The notes below the pieces were generated by a model that saw nothing but the letters and a program-made list of their open reading frames with translations, had not been told where the DNA came from and made no database searches. The position numbers and the translations under genes were made by a program. A stretch of DNA of 64,000 bases, from positions 806,001 to 870,000 of the forward strand of contig NZ_AP023057.1 in NCBI RefSeq assembly GCF_016629565.1, in the 5' to 3' direction. This DNA is from Nitratiruptor sp. YY08-10. GTDB lineage: Bacteria > Campylobacterota > Campylobacteria > Campylobacterales > Nitratiruptoraceae. Every line of letters begins with the position of its first letter. The stretch's first letter is position 1. Positions 27,882-37,185 of the stretch are shown one piece after another.

Positions 27882-27887
27882 ATTATA
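27882..27887 (-). promoter_or_regulatory. -10 element of the Rrf2 regulator promoter
   Basis: Read on the minus strand, TATAAT lies 24 bases upstream of the Rrf2 start. No clear -35 is seen, which is common in this phylum. Transcript start would fall near 27875. Confidence 0.5.
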
Positions 27888-27987
27888 CTAAATTTCTCCC
27901 ATTTAAAAGCTTTAAAGGCAAAAGAATAAAAAGAAGTTATATATATAGTTTTTTTGAATTTGTTATAATCAAAATAAAAAGGCTTTT

Positions 27988-28293
27988 ATGGAAATAGAGT
28001 TTAATGAAGATACAAGTGTAAAACCATTTAACTCTGTTATCCATTTGCAAATAGGCTTAATAAGCTTTCGAGGTTATTTTTAGGTCGTTTCAAAAAGCAG
28101 TGTAAAAAAGATAAGCATTTAATAAGAGTGAGGAATAAAATTTAAATTGTTTATCTAGATAGCAACAAGGCAAAAGGCTATAAACTGCAAAATACAAAAT
28201 TTGTACAAAGTAGAGAATTTTAGTGATGAAACCTATACATTTGAGATAGAGTATCCTATAGAAATTCGATTTAAGTTTTGTTTGGTGCAATAG
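27988..28293 (+). pseudogene. Decayed gene remnant, possibly Uma2-like
   Basis: The 500-base interval between the Rrf2 gene and rpsO has no intact gene. ATG 27988 behind AAGG opens a 31-codon frame (MEIEFNEDTSVKPFNS...) that stops at 28083; a TATAAT at 27964-27969 precedes it. Further on, two frames carry peptide-like sequence: one reads YLDSNKAKGYKLQNTKFVQ, then NFSDETYTFEIEYPIEIRF continues in another frame until the stop at 28291-28293. The pieces look like one C-terminal domain broken by frameshifts and stops. The order YLD..., YKL...KF, then a strand ending in I-x-F resembles the end of Uma2 (DUF820) nuclease-fold proteins. Both the decay and the family are tentative. Confidence 0.4.
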
Positions 28294-28322
28294 TTTGCAT
28301 TGAGAAATTTTTTAGATATAAT
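28294..28322 (+). promoter_or_regulatory. Promoter of rpsO
   Basis: TTTGCA at 28294-28299 and TATAAT at 28317-28322 are separated by 17 bases, a sigma-70-type arrangement 35 bases upstream of the rpsO start. The leader is short and includes the strong ribosome site CAGGAGG. Confidence 0.65.
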
Positions 28323-28357
28323 AACGCTTTAAAATTTAGACCAATCAGGAGGCTACT

Positions 28358-28627
28358 ATGGCTTTGGATTCGGCGAAAAAACAAGAGATTATCTCTAAAT
28401 TCGCAGAGCATGAAGGTGACACGGGAAGTCCTGCTGTCCAGATCGCACTTTTGAGTGAAAGAATCAGTTATTTGACTGAACACTTGAAAGAGCATAAAAA
28501 AGATCACTCATCAAGACTTGGACTTTTGAAACTTGTTGGACAGAGAAAAAGACTGCTCAACTATCTCAAAAGAAAAGATTACGATAAATATACACAAGTG
28601 ATCAAAGAACTCGGAATCAGAGGGTAA
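28358..28627 (+). CDS. rpsO: 30S ribosomal protein S15
   Basis: An 89-residue S15, which binds the central domain of 16S rRNA. Conserved blocks: [49 protein letters not shown]. Length is exactly typical. The AGGAGG site before ATG fits high expression. The 236 bases between it and hrcA hold only the hrcA promoter and AT-rich sequence. Confidence 0.98.
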   Translation: MALDSAKKQEIISKFAEHEGDTGSPAVQIALLSERISYLTEHLKEHKKDHSSRLGLLKLVGQRKRLLNYLKRKDYDKYTQVIKELGIRG

Positions 28628-28801
28628 CCTCTCCTTCCGATTAGTCTCTCCGTAGCTTCACACCATTCTTTTATTTTTATAAAAATTTTCCATTCATATA
28701 AAACTTTGTTTCCAAATTTATATATTCATGCCAAAATAGTTTCCTGTACTAGGATTTTGTTTTACAAAAATAATTTATATAAATTTATTAGCTTAATAAA
28801 C

Positions 28802-28831
28802 TTGACAATAATACACTCAATAGTATATAAT
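28802..28831 (+). promoter_or_regulatory. Promoter of the hrcA-grpE-dnaK operon
   Basis: TTGACA at 28802-28807 and TATAAT at 28826-28831 with an 18-base spacer: near-perfect sigma-70 elements, the best in this window. Predicted start is near 28838, inside the CIRCE-like element, so a bound HrcA would block the polymerase. Confidence 0.75.
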
Positions 28832-28835
28832 ACAA

Positions 28836-28862
28836 TCAGCAAATTTAGAAAAAGAGTGCTAA
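28836..28862 (+). promoter_or_regulatory. CIRCE-like HrcA operator with one degenerate arm
   Basis: The right arm GAGTGCTAA (28854-28862) is a perfect half of CIRCE, whose full form is TTAGCACTC-N9-GAGTGCTAA. At the correct nine-base distance the left position reads TCAGCAAAT, matching five of nine bases. The right arm ends just one base before the hrcA ATG. HrcA would therefore repress its own operon, and heat would relieve this by destabilising HrcA. Confidence 0.7.
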
Positions 28863-28863
28863 A

Positions 28864-29640
28864 ATGGATAAAAAAGAGATAGTGCTAGAGGGCGTTATAG
28901 AAGAGTATATAAAAAAACATGCTCCGGTGAGTTCAAAAGCTCTTCAAGAACGTCTTTCGATTACTATTTCGAGCGCTACGATACGGTATTATTTTAAGCA
29001 ACTGACTGATCAGGGATATTTACAAAAAGAGCATGTAAGCAGTGGCCGTATTCCTACACCTTTATCTTTAAAACGGTTTTGGCAAAATAGATTGGGAAAA
29101 AAGCATATTCAATTGCGCAGTAGTGAAACATTAAAAAATGTTCAAAATGATGAAATCTTTTGTGAATATCTTATTTATGAAAATATCCATTTACGTTCCA
29201 TAGAAAATTATAAAAACAGATATATCATAGCACTATTCGATAATCAAAAAGAGTATTTGATACCCTATAACGAAAAACTAGAAGAGTTTCTTGCAAATCA
29301 TATCGATTTGGACCTTGAATCACTTTATAAACTTTTGGATGCAGTGGGACTTGTCGGACTTGCATCGGAACTAAAAAAGTTTGCGCAAGAGGATTTTCAT
29401 ATTTATAATATGCAAGAACTCCTTGCGATTGCAAAAGAGCATGATCTATGGGCCAAATCTGATCTACCGAAAATCATGAGCGGGGAAAAGCTGGTGCGAC
29501 AAAAACCTGGAGTCATGTTTCATGACAATTTTTTGACCTATAAATTTTATATTGATATTGATGAACGCAAAAAAGGTGAAATGCTGTTAATGGGGCATCT
29601 GTTTCGGAATTTTCAGCAATTTATACAAAAACTACATTAA
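28864..29640 (+). CDS. hrcA: Heat-shock repressor HrcA
   Basis: A 258-residue repressor, shorter than the about 340 residues of Bacillus HrcA; short forms occur in this phylum. The N-terminal winged helix is clear (APVSSKALQERLSITISSATIRYYFKQL, SSGRIPTPLSLKRFW). The C-terminal part keeps a GAF-like pattern with an extended YKFYIDIDE segment but is reduced. It leads the operon with grpE ten bases downstream. Confidence 0.92.
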   Translation: MDKKEIVLEGVIEEYIKKHAPVSSKALQERLSITISSATIRYYFKQLTDQGYLQKEHVSSGRIPTPLSLKRFWQNRLGKKHIQLRSSETLKNVQNDEIFCEYLIYENIHLRSIENYKNRYIIALFDNQKEYLIPYNEKLEEFLANHIDLDLESLYKLLDAVGLVGLASELKKFAQEDFHIYNMQELLAIAKEHDLWAKSDLPKIMSGEKLVRQKPGVMFHDNFLTYKFYIDIDERKKGEMLLMGHLFRNFQQFIQKLH

Positions 29641-29650
29641 GGAGTAAAAG

Positions 29651-30193
29651 ATGGCAGAGAAAAAAAGAGCACAAGAGCAACAAAAAGTAAAAGAAGAGCA
29701 AAAAATGCAAAATGAACAAAACGAGTGTGAAGAATTGGAGAAAAAACTCCAAGAGTGTGAAGAGAAGTATTTACGAGTACATGCCGATTTTGAAAATACA
29801 AAAAAACGATTAGAAAGAGAAAAAGTTCAGGCAATCGAGTATTCACTCGAAAAATTCGCTCAGGATCTTTTGCCAGCACTTGATAGCCTCGATATGGCAC
29901 TGGCAGCAGTAAGTCATGATAATCTCAATGCAGAAGAAGCGGTGCAAGAACTCAAAAAGGGGATCGAGCTGACAATCGATCAATTTATCAAAGCTTTCAA
30001 CAAACATGGAATAGAAGTAATTGAAATCGAAGAGGGTGGAGAATTCAACCCACATCTGCACGAAGCGATTTTGCAAGTAGATGATGCCGAGAAAAAGGCG
30101 GGACAAATTGTTCAAGTAATTCAAAAAGGGTACAAATATAAAGAAAGAATTTTGCGCCCTGCAAAGGTGAGCGTTGCAAAAGGCGAAGAGTGA
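29651..30193 (+). CDS. grpE: Nucleotide exchange factor GrpE
   Basis: A 180-residue DnaK co-chaperone. A charged N-terminal coiled coil (residues 1-60, very Lys/Glu/Gln rich) leads to the conserved ADFENTKKRLEREKVQAIEYSLEKFAQDLLPALDSL and the beta domain GVEVI-like IEVIEIEEGGEFNPHLHEAI ... YKERILRPAKV. It triggers ADP release from DnaK. Confidence 0.96.
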   Translation: MAEKKRAQEQQKVKEEQKMQNEQNECEELEKKLQECEEKYLRVHADFENTKKRLEREKVQAIEYSLEKFAQDLLPALDSLDMALAAVSHDNLNAEEAVQELKKGIELTIDQFIKAFNKHGIEVIEIEEGGEFNPHLHEAILQVDDAEKKAGQIVQVIQKGYKYKERILRPAKVSVAKGEE

Positions 30194-30194
30194 G

Positions 30195-30222
30195 TGCTAC
30201 TAAAGTAGCAGAAATCTTTAGT
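30195..30222 (+). promoter_or_regulatory. Overlapping, mutually exclusive hairpins between grpE and dnaK
   Basis: TGCTAC (30195-30200) pairs with GTAGCA (30205-30210) around a TAAA loop. ACTAAAG (30199-30205) also pairs with CTTTAGT (30216-30222) with a ten-base loop. The two stems share bases 30199-30205 and cannot coexist. No U-tract follows, so this is not a standard terminator; RNA processing or partial attenuation that sets the GrpE:DnaK ratio is possible. Confidence 0.45.
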
Positions 30223-30231
30223 GAACTGAAC

Positions 30232-30237
30232 TATAAT
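30232..30237 (+). promoter_or_regulatory. Possible internal -10 for dnaK
   Basis: TATAAT lies 30 bases before the dnaK ATG, without a matching -35. A transcript from here would have a very short leader carrying AAAGGAGAG. It could give dnaK extra transcription beyond the hrcA promoter. Confidence 0.35.
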
Positions 30238-30267
30238 TTTCAAAAATAATTATCCAAAGGAGAGAAA

Positions 30268-32163
30268 ATGAGTAAAGTATTAGGAATAGATTTAGGTACA
30301 ACCAACTCATGTATGGCAATATATGAAGGAAAAGAAGCAAAAGTTATACCAAATAAAGAGGGTAAAAATACTACTCCATCTGTTGTTGCTTTTACAGATA
30401 AAGGTGAAATCTTAGTAGGTGATCCTGCAAAACGACAGATGATTACAAACCCAAAAAGAACTATCTATTCAGTTAAACGAATCATGGGTATGATGTGTAA
30501 TGAAGAGAAAGCCCAAGAAGCGAAAAAAAGACTTCCATACAACATCGTTGATAGAAATGGTGCATGTGCAGTTGATGTTGATGGAAAAGTCTATACTCCA
30601 CAAGAGATTAGTGCAAAAATCTTGATGAAACTCAAAGAGGATGCTGAAGCGTATCTTGGTCAAGAGATCACAGAAGCTGTTATCACCGTTCCGGCATACT
30701 TCAATGACGCACAAAGAAAAGCGACAAAAGAGGCTGGACAGATCGCAGGACTTAATGTATTAAGAATCATCAACGAGCCAACTGCAGCAGCGCTTGCATA
30801 TGGACTTGATAAAAAAGAGTCTGAAAAGATTGTGGTATATGACCTTGGTGGTGGTACATTCGACGTAACAATTCTTGAGACTGGAGATAATGTTGTTGAA
30901 GTATTGGCTACCGGTGGTGATGCATTCTTAGGTGGTGATGATTTTGACAACAGAATCATTGACTGGCTTGTTGATGAATTTAAAAAAGAGACAGGAATCG
31001 ATCTAAAATCTGATATTATGGCATTGCAACGACTCAAAGAAGCGGCCGAAAATGCGAAAAAAGAGCTCAGCTCAGCAATGGAGACTGAGATCAACTTGCC
31101 ATTTATCACAGCTGATCAAACTGGTCCAAAACATTTGGTCAAAAAGCTTACACGAGCAAAATTTGAAAGCTTGATTGAAGATTTGGTTGAAAAAACAATT
31201 ACAATTGCCAACAATGTGCTTAAAGACTCAGGTCTCAGTAAAAATGAAGTAAATGAAGTTGTGCTTGTAGGTGGATCAACAAGAATTCCACTTGTACAAC
31301 AAAAAGTAAAAGAGTTCTTTGGAAAAGAACCAAACAAATCTGTTAACCCAGACGAGGTTGTAGCAGTTGGTGCAGCGATTCAAGGGGCTGTTATCAAAGG
31401 TGATGTAAAAGATGTATTGCTTCTTGATGTTACACCACTCAGTCTTGGTATTGAGACACTTGGTGGTGTTATGACAAAAATTATTGAAAAAGGAACAACG
31501 ATTCCTGTAAAAAAATCTCAAATCTTCAGTACAGCTGAAGATAATCAGCCTGCAGTGACTATCCATGTATTGCAGGGTGAACGAGAGATGGCAAAAGATA
31601 ACAAATCTTTGGGTCAATTCACGCTTGAAGGTATTCCACCAGCTCCAAGAGGTGTGCCACAAATTGAAGTTACATTTGATATCGATGCCAATGGTATCTT
31701 GACAGTAAGTGCAAAAGATAAAGCGACTGGTAAAGAGCAAAAAATTACTGTTACTGGAACAAGTGGACTCAGCGAAGAAGAGATTCAAAGAATGATTCAA
31801 GATGCAGAAGCGCATAAAGAAGAAGATAGAAAACGAAAAGAGCTTGTTGAGACTCGTAACCAAGCAGACGCACTTGCGTATCAAACAGAAAAGAGCCTCA
31901 AAGAGGCTGGTGATGCGATTAGTGCAGATGAGAGAGCGCAAATTGAAGCAGCTTTGAATGATTTGAAAAATGTACTCAAAGATGAAAACGCAACAAAAGA
32001 GCAGATTGAGGCAAAAGTACAAGCTCTAACACAAGTGAGCCATAAACTTGCTGAAGCGATGTACAAAAAAGAGCAAGGTCAAGCAAGCGGAGCTGAGCAA
32101 GGTGGAGCCGAACAGAAAAAAAGTGGTGGAGACGACGACGTCATAGATGCCGAAGTAGAGTAA
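30268..32163 (+). CDS. dnaK: Chaperone DnaK (Hsp70)
   Basis: A 631-residue Hsp70 of standard length. [12 protein letters not shown] phosphate loop, [44 protein letters not shown] and the linker [18 protein letters not shown] are all intact; the C-terminal lid ends in an acidic [10 protein letters not shown] tail. A strong AAAGGAG site precedes ATG. Codon use is regular, as expected for a highly expressed gene. Confidence 0.99.
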   Translation: MSKVLGIDLGTTNSCMAIYEGKEAKVIPNKEGKNTTPSVVAFTDKGEILVGDPAKRQMITNPKRTIYSVKRIMGMMCNEEKAQEAKKRLPYNIVDRNGACAVDVDGKVYTPQEISAKILMKLKEDAEAYLGQEITEAVITVPAYFNDAQRKATKEAGQIAGLNVLRIINEPTAAALAYGLDKKESEKIVVYDLGGGTFDVTILETGDNVVEVLATGGDAFLGGDDFDNRIIDWLVDEFKKETGIDLKSDIMALQRLKEAAENAKKELSSAMETEINLPFITADQTGPKHLVKKLTRAKFESLIEDLVEKTITIANNVLKDSGLSKNEVNEVVLVGGSTRIPLVQQKVKEFFGKEPNKSVNPDEVVAVGAAIQGAVIKGDVKDVLLLDVTPLSLGIETLGGVMTKIIEKGTTIPVKKSQIFSTAEDNQPAVTIHVLQGEREMAKDNKSLGQFTLEGIPPAPRGVPQIEVTFDIDANGILTVSAKDKATGKEQKITVTGTSGLSEEEIQRMIQDAEAHKEEDRKRKELVETRNQADALAYQTEKSLKEAGDAISADERAQIEAALNDLKNVLKDENATKEQIEAKVQALTQVSHKLAEAMYKKEQGQASGAEQGGAEQKKSGGDDDVIDAEVE

Positions 32164-32179
32164 GGCTCCTCCTTACTCT
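32157..32179 (+). terminator. Hairpin at the end of dnaK
   Basis: AGAGTAAGG (32157-32165) and CCTTACTCT (32171-32179) form a nine-base perfect stem around a five-base loop, overlapping the dnaK stop codon. The sequence after it is pyrimidine-rich but not a clean T run, so it may be a weak terminator or a 3'-end stabiliser for the heat-shock mRNA. Confidence 0.6.
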
Positions 32180-32273
32180 TCCTTCCTCCAATCCTTCTTC
32201 TATTTCCCCCCTTTTAGTTTAACTTAAATAAAAATTTATTATTATAGTACGCAAATGGCCAAAAAGGACTCCT

Positions 32274-33869
32274 ATGGCAAATACTGTTTGTAACAGGCGC
32301 TTCTTCGTTTGCAAATCCATCAAATCAAAATTTATCATCAATCTTGTCCTTTCAATAGGCGCTTTTTTAGTCACTATAGGTATCAGTTATTTTATAGCAA
32401 TCAATGAGATAAAAGATGTGATGAAACAAGATATCAATTCCGTTGCAGATGCTCTTGAAAAAACGATCAATTATATAGCCAAAGTAATGCCAGAAGCTAT
32501 CAACGATCCAGAGTTTCGAAAGCAGATATATAAGATAAAAATAGGTAAAAGCGGATATGTCTATTTTGTAGATAAAAAAGGGACTTTTGTTGTTCACTTT
32601 AAAAAAGAGGGAAAAAATTTTGCGGGACACGATTATGTAGACTATATCCGCACCCATCCACAAGGAGGGATTTATGAGTATGTTTCAGCCGCAACAGGTC
32701 AACATAAAATAGCGGCGTTTCGCTATATCAAACCGTGGGGAGTCTGGGTGGTTCCTGGAACGAACAAAGCAGACTACTATGAGCAGCTCAAAAGAAAATT
32801 TTTCTATCTGCTTATCATTTTAGGAGGTATAGTTATTGCCGTTTTGATTTTTATCAACTATATTACGGGAACAAGCATTTTACGTCCTGTTGAAAGGCTC
32901 GATGAAGTTGCAAAAGATATTGCCGAAGGGGAAGGCGATCTCACCAAACGACTTCCTGAAGAGTCATCCGACGAAATAGGAATTGCGACAATGTATCTTA
33001 ACAGATTCATTGCCAAAATTGCTCAAACGATACAAAAAACAAAAGATCAGCTTGGTAATGTAGTAGATGTAGCGCAGAATATCGATAAAATATCGACAGA
33101 TCTTTTAAACAGAGCTATGGAAGAGTCCAAACAGGCCAATGAGAGTGTCCAACTAGCGAATGAGATTAAAGAGAAGAGCCAATACAACGAGGCTATGGCG
33201 AAAGAGGCAAGAGAAAAAATACTTGATGCTACGAAGAAGATGGATGAAGTGATGGAAAATATCAATGAAATTTCTAAAACGATCGATGTCACTTCACAAA
33301 CAGAAGAGAGTATCAACAAAAATTTCGAGATTTTGGAAAAACAGATCAAAGAAGTTGAACATGTAGCAGATATCATTTCTGAAATTGCAGCGCAAACGAA
33401 TCTCTTAGCACTCAATGCCGCTATTGAAGCTGCAAGGGCTGGAGAGCATGGAAAAGGATTCAGCGTTGTTGCAGATGAGGTAAGAAAGCTGGCAGAGAGG
33501 ACGCAAAAAGAGTTAGAAATGATTACAAATATCATCAAAAATATTATTGACAGCATCAAAAAATCCCATACATTTATCGATCAAAACTCTAAACATATGA
33601 AAAGTCTTGTGCAAAAAAATCAAGTTTCGACAACCATCATACAGCAGCTTTCGCAAAATCTCAATGAAAGTGCGAAAAAGAGTGAAGTCTCCTATGCAAA
33701 TTCTGTTGAAATTTCTCAAACTATCGAATCTATTGCAGCTAAAATATCCCATTTGGCAGAGCTTTCTGAGAGCAATAAATCCGATATCAATGAGATCGCT
33801 TCTTTGGCAAACGAACTGTTGCAGTCAACCAAAGATCTTGAAGCGATGATCAACCATTTTAAAACATGA
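32274..33869 (+). CDS. Methyl-accepting chemotaxis protein with single Cache sensor
   Basis: A 531-residue chemoreceptor. TM helix near residues 20-43, a periplasmic single-Cache domain (residues 45-180, [26 protein letters not shown]), TM near 182-200, HAMP ([27 protein letters not shown]) and a long signalling coiled coil with the hairpin tip [38 protein letters not shown]. The YVYFVDKKG region is common in receptors for small organic acids. It overlaps the DNA glycosylase gene by four bases. Confidence 0.93.
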   Translation: MANTVCNRRFFVCKSIKSKFIINLVLSIGAFLVTIGISYFIAINEIKDVMKQDINSVADALEKTINYIAKVMPEAINDPEFRKQIYKIKIGKSGYVYFVDKKGTFVVHFKKEGKNFAGHDYVDYIRTHPQGGIYEYVSAATGQHKIAAFRYIKPWGVWVVPGTNKADYYEQLKRKFFYLLIILGGIVIAVLIFINYITGTSILRPVERLDEVAKDIAEGEGDLTKRLPEESSDEIGIATMYLNRFIAKIAQTIQKTKDQLGNVVDVAQNIDKISTDLLNRAMEESKQANESVQLANEIKEKSQYNEAMAKEAREKILDATKKMDEVMENINEISKTIDVTSQTEESINKNFEILEKQIKEVEHVADIISEIAAQTNLLALNAAIEAARAGEHGKGFSVVADEVRKLAERTQKELEMITNIIKNIIDSIKKSHTFIDQNSKHMKSLVQKNQVSTTIIQQLSQNLNESAKKSEVSYANSVEISQTIESIAAKISHLAELSESNKSDINEIASLANELLQSTKDLEAMINHFKT

Positions 33870-34414
33870 AAGAGATCCATCCCTTCGAGCCGTTCATCGA
33901 TAATGAGTCCAAAGTTTTGATTTTGGGCTCATTCCCGAGTTTCGCTTCCTTTGAAAACGGTTTTTACTACGGTCATCTACAAAACCAGTTTTGGAAGATA
34001 ATTGCAGCCGTTTTTAAGCAAAAGGTTCCAGATACACTTGAAGAGAAAAAGGAGTTTTTAAAAAGACACCATATCGCTTTGTGGGATATGGTGAAAGGGT
34101 GTAAAAGAGAAAACTCCTTGGATAGCTCACTCTCTTCTATAGAAGTCAATGACATCGAAAAGATATTGGAAACATATCCAAATATCCAGGCAATCTTTTT
34201 TACTGGAAGAAAATCTCAGCAACTTTTTGAAAAACATTTTTCTTTTTTGAATATTCCACGATATTATCTTCCGTCCCCATCGCCTGCATATAGGGCTATG
34301 TCATTGGAAGAGAAAGTGCAAAAGTGGAAAAAAATACTCGATTACATCGATGAGGCTGCTTCTGCTAATAAGAAAAAGAGTGCAATCGTAACAAGTGGGA
34401 AAAAAACGGGGTAG
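33866..34414 (+). CDS. DNA-deoxyinosine glycosylase (uracil-DNA glycosylase superfamily)
   Basis: A 182-residue protein. [29 protein letters not shown] at the N-terminus is the signature of the hypoxanthine/deoxyinosine branch of the UDG superfamily; [15 protein letters not shown] gives the second motif. It should excise deaminated adenine from DNA. The last 20-25 residues ([20 protein letters not shown]) look unlike the family and lie over the 3' end of the convergent gene, suggesting an extension after loss of an earlier stop. ATGA junction with the chemoreceptor gene. Confidence 0.85.
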   Translation: MKEIHPFEPFIDNESKVLILGSFPSFASFENGFYYGHLQNQFWKIIAAVFKQKVPDTLEEKKEFLKRHHIALWDMVKGCKRENSLDSSLSSIEVNDIEKILETYPNIQAIFFTGRKSQQLFEKHFSFLNIPRYYLPSPSPAYRAMSLEEKVQKWKKILDYIDEAASANKKKSAIVTSGKKTG

Positions 34415-34659
34415 ATTTTGCTTGTTTTTTTGAAGAGATAGATATAGAACCATCCCCATGCGAAAAAGAGTGCCACAATGTGTGCGACAAAAAGGGGAAG
34501 ATAGACTCTTGCATATTTGCTAAACCCTGTAGCGGAAAGTAAAAAAAGAAGAAGAAAAAGATCGAGTAGAAACTTTCTTTTATCTCCTTCATACTCATTG
34601 ATTATTTTAATAACGCCAATAATAAAAAGTAGAGCTAATAAAAAGGCAAACTTTGTCAT
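34342..34659 (-). CDS. Small polytopic membrane protein of unknown function
   Basis: A 105-residue protein with about four hydrophobic segments ([69 protein letters not shown]). It follows msrA with a four-base overlap (34656-34659). Its 3' end overlaps the glycosylase gene on the other strand by 73 bases. No family recognised. Confidence 0.68.
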   Translation of the reverse strand: MTKFAFLLALLFIIGVIKIINEYEGDKRKFLLDLFLLLFLLSATGFSKYARVYLPLFVAHIVALFFAWGWFYIYLFKKTSKIYPVFFPLVTIALFFLLAEAASSM

Positions 34660-35180
34660 TTCACATACTTTTGGAATCTATTCATGAATTTTTTGATTTT
34701 AGGAGCAATAACCATTTGGCAGTATCCTTGTTCTGGATGGGTATTATAGTAGTTTTGATGATACTCCTCTGCTTCATAAAAAGTACCTGGATCTTCTATG
34801 GTAGTGACTATTGAGTTATCAAAATAGGGGTTGAGTTTTTGTATCACTTTTTTGGCACTTTCTTTTTGTTCTTCATTTAGGGGAAAAATGACAGAGCGAT
34901 ACTGTGTTCCGATATCGGCGCCTTGTCGATTGAGCTGTGTAGGATCATGCACGGCGAAAAAAATGTGAAGCAGTTCTTCATAACTAATAGATTTTGGATC
35001 AAAGTCAATTTTTACAACCTCGGCACATTTGGTTACTCCGGTACATACCTGTTCATATGTTGGGTTTGGCTTTCTACAACCCGCATATCCGCTTGTAACT
35101 TTTTTGACCCCTTTGACTCTTTGAAAAATAGCCTCAAGGCACCAAAAGCATCCTCCACCAAGTATCGCACTCTCACTCAT
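34656..35180 (-). CDS. msrA: Peptide methionine-S-sulfoxide reductase
   Basis: A 174-residue MsrA with the catalytic [18 protein letters not shown] motif and the conserved [28 protein letters not shown] and [14 protein letters not shown] segments. It repairs oxidised methionine and needs thioredoxin-type reductant. No signal peptide, so it is cytoplasmic. It overlaps the DUF255 gene upstream by eight bases, consistent with a shared oxidative-stress role. Confidence 0.97.
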   Translation of the reverse strand: MSESAILGGGCFWCLEAIFQRVKGVKKVTSGYAGCRKPNPTYEQVCTGVTKCAEVVKIDFDPKSISYEELLHIFFAVHDPTQLNRQGADIGTQYRSVIFPLNEEQKESAKKVIQKLNPYFDNSIVTTIEDPGTFYEAEEYHQNYYNTHPEQGYCQMVIAPKIKKFMNRFQKYVK

Positions 35181-37092
35181 CGATAACCTTTAGGATAGAA
35201 TCGCACGAATTGCTTTGAGAAAAACATTTTGCACGGTCACAAAGCATGAATCCCTCCATCTCCTCCTCTTTTACAAGAACAAAAGGGTATTTGACAAAGT
35301 CGATGGATCCAATGCACTGGATAAGATTTTTTTCATTTGCCTTGATGACGCGATCTTGATAGACAAATCGCAAGATATCTTCGACAAATTTCGCCGACCA
35401 AGGAAGATACTTGTAGATTTTTTCACTGTAAAACTCGATCGATAAGAAAGAAAACTGAATATATTTTGGATCTAAAATTGTACCAAGGGTCAGCATTGCA
35501 TCGACTATGACTGCGGCACTGCTTGGATAGGAGGTGTCTGTGTGTTCTGCTTCTGTTACGATTTCACCTTTGCTAAAGTACCAGCGTCCCTCATCAAAAA
35601 AGTTTACAAGTGCGTCATTGACTAAAAGATTTGCTTTTGCAAGGTACTCTTCATTAAGTGTTGTTTTGTAAGCTTCAAGCAAAGCAGTAGCCAAATAGGC
35701 GTAATCTTCCAAAAAAGCACGAATTATTGGTTTTTCGCCTATGAGCGTCGCATGATAGAGATGATCGTCTATAAGCATCGTATCAAGAAGCGCTTGCAGT
35801 GACTCTTCGGCTATTTCAAAATATTTTGCATCAATGCGGCTTGCGATATACAATGATTTGATCATCATCGCATTCCAGCTAGTAATGATCTTTTTATCGA
35901 TAAATGGATAGCATCTTTGTTTTCGCAGCTCTTTTAAGGTTTGTAAGGCTCTTTTACTTGTTGCACAAAGTTCTAGTTCTTCACTTCTTAGGATATTTTT
36001 TCCCTCAAAATTTCCAGATTTTGTAATACCCAGTTTTTGAAGTACAGTCTGGATTTCTTCATCGCTAAAACCATCCTCTTGAAGTTTTTGGACAACCTCA
36101 TCATAGCTATAGACAAAATATTTTCCCTCAACTCCTTCACTGTCTGCATCACTTGCACTGAAAAACAGCCCCTTTTGGCTCATGTATTCGGCGATAAAAT
36201 CGGCTGTTTCAAAAGCGATCTGCTTATATGTCTCATTTTTCGTTGTGTGGTAGGCTTTCAGATAGCTCTCCATCAACAAGGCATTATCATAGGCCATCTT
36301 TTCAAAGTGTGGTACAAGCCATTTCTCATCGACGCTGTATCTACAAAACCCACCATCCACAAGGTCTCTAAGACCCCCTTTGGCCATATTGTCCAAAGTA
36401 AATGTAGCCATATGTAACGCTTCTTTGTTTCCAGTTAGGCGGTAGACATCCAAAAGGGTATTGATGGTGGATGTGTGGGGAAATTTTGGTTTGCTTCCAA
36501 ATCCTCCATGGTTTTGATCAAAAAATCGTTTCGTAGCTTCAACAAATTTTTGGGCAATGCTTTCATCGAAGCGTACAGCCTTTTGCGGGTTTGCCGGTTT
36601 CATGAAACGAAGAACCTCTTGTGCCTGATGTTCGATATCCTGCGGTTTTTTTTCAAAGACCTCTACCATGTTTTGAAGAAGCTGGATAAATCCTGGCATA
36701 CCATATTTTGGTTGCAGGGGAATATAAGTTGCTGCATAGAAGGGTTTTTTATCTGGAGTCATAAATATCGAAAGAGGCCATCCCCCGGGTCTTTGATTGA
36801 GTAGCTGATACACCTCTTGATAATATTTATCGATATCTGGCCGTTCTTCTCTATCTACTTTGATACTGACAAAGTGCTCATTCAACACTTTTGCAGCTTC
36901 TTCGTTCTCAAAAACCTCTTTTTCCATCACATGGCACCAGTGGCAGCTACTGTACCCGATAGATAAAAAGATGAGTTTGTTCTCTTTTTTTGCCTTTTGG
37001 AATGCTTCTTCACCCCATGGATACCAATCGACAGGATTGTCTTTGTGTTGCTGTAAATAGGGTGATTTCTCATTTTCAAGTCTATTTGCCAT
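35173..37092 (-). CDS. Cytoplasmic DUF255/YyaL-type thioredoxin-domain protein
   Basis: A 639-residue Spata20/YyaL-family protein without a signal peptide: [21 protein letters not shown], then [16 protein letters not shown] with CHWC at residues 50-53, [18 protein letters not shown], and the helical barrel-like domain ([50 protein letters not shown]). It is a paralogue of the exported protein at 21901-23913. It is first in a unit with msrA, supporting redox repair rather than carbohydrate work, by inference. Confidence 0.9.
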   Translation of the reverse strand: MANRLENEKSPYLQQHKDNPVDWYPWGEEAFQKAKKENKLIFLSIGYSSCHWCHVMEKEVFENEEAAKVLNEHFVSIKVDREERPDIDKYYQEVYQLLNQRPGGWPLSIFMTPDKKPFYAATYIPLQPKYGMPGFIQLLQNMVEVFEKKPQDIEHQAQEVLRFMKPANPQKAVRFDESIAQKFVEATKRFFDQNHGGFGSKPKFPHTSTINTLLDVYRLTGNKEALHMATFTLDNMAKGGLRDLVDGGFCRYSVDEKWLVPHFEKMAYDNALLMESYLKAYHTTKNETYKQIAFETADFIAEYMSQKGLFFSASDADSEGVEGKYFVYSYDEVVQKLQEDGFSDEEIQTVLQKLGITKSGNFEGKNILRSEELELCATSKRALQTLKELRKQRCYPFIDKKIITSWNAMMIKSLYIASRIDAKYFEIAEESLQALLDTMLIDDHLYHATLIGEKPIIRAFLEDYAYLATALLEAYKTTLNEEYLAKANLLVNDALVNFFDEGRWYFSKGEIVTEAEHTDTSYPSSAAVIVDAMLTLGTILDPKYIQFSFLSIEFYSEKIYKYLPWSAKFVEDILRFVYQDRVIKANEKNLIQCIGSIDFVKYPFVLVKEEEMEGFMLCDRAKCFSQSNSCDSILKVIDE

Positions 37093-37185
37093 AAATGCCC
37101 TTCATTAGTTTTTTTTATTTATAAAACATAAATAGTTTTAGGTTAAAATATTGCCAGCCTCACAAATTAATTGCAGGAGTTTTTC

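Noticed and set aside
27964-28083. An intact functional 31-residue peptide gene
   Set aside because: It has a promoter-like box and ribosome site, but no hydrophobic or toxin-like character, and the coding-like sequence after its stop points to a broken longer gene.
28628-28863. Possible small RNA or terminator between rpsO and hrcA
   Set aside because: Sequence is AT-rich and pyrimidine-biased, but I find no stable stem with a T run; only the hrcA promoter and operator are supported.
31276-32022. A 248-codon open frame antisense to dnaK
   Set aside because: It lies wholly over dnaK, its composition (Cys, Phe, Ser rich) is that of the complement of an Asp/Glu/Lys-rich gene, and it has no ribosome site or family motif.
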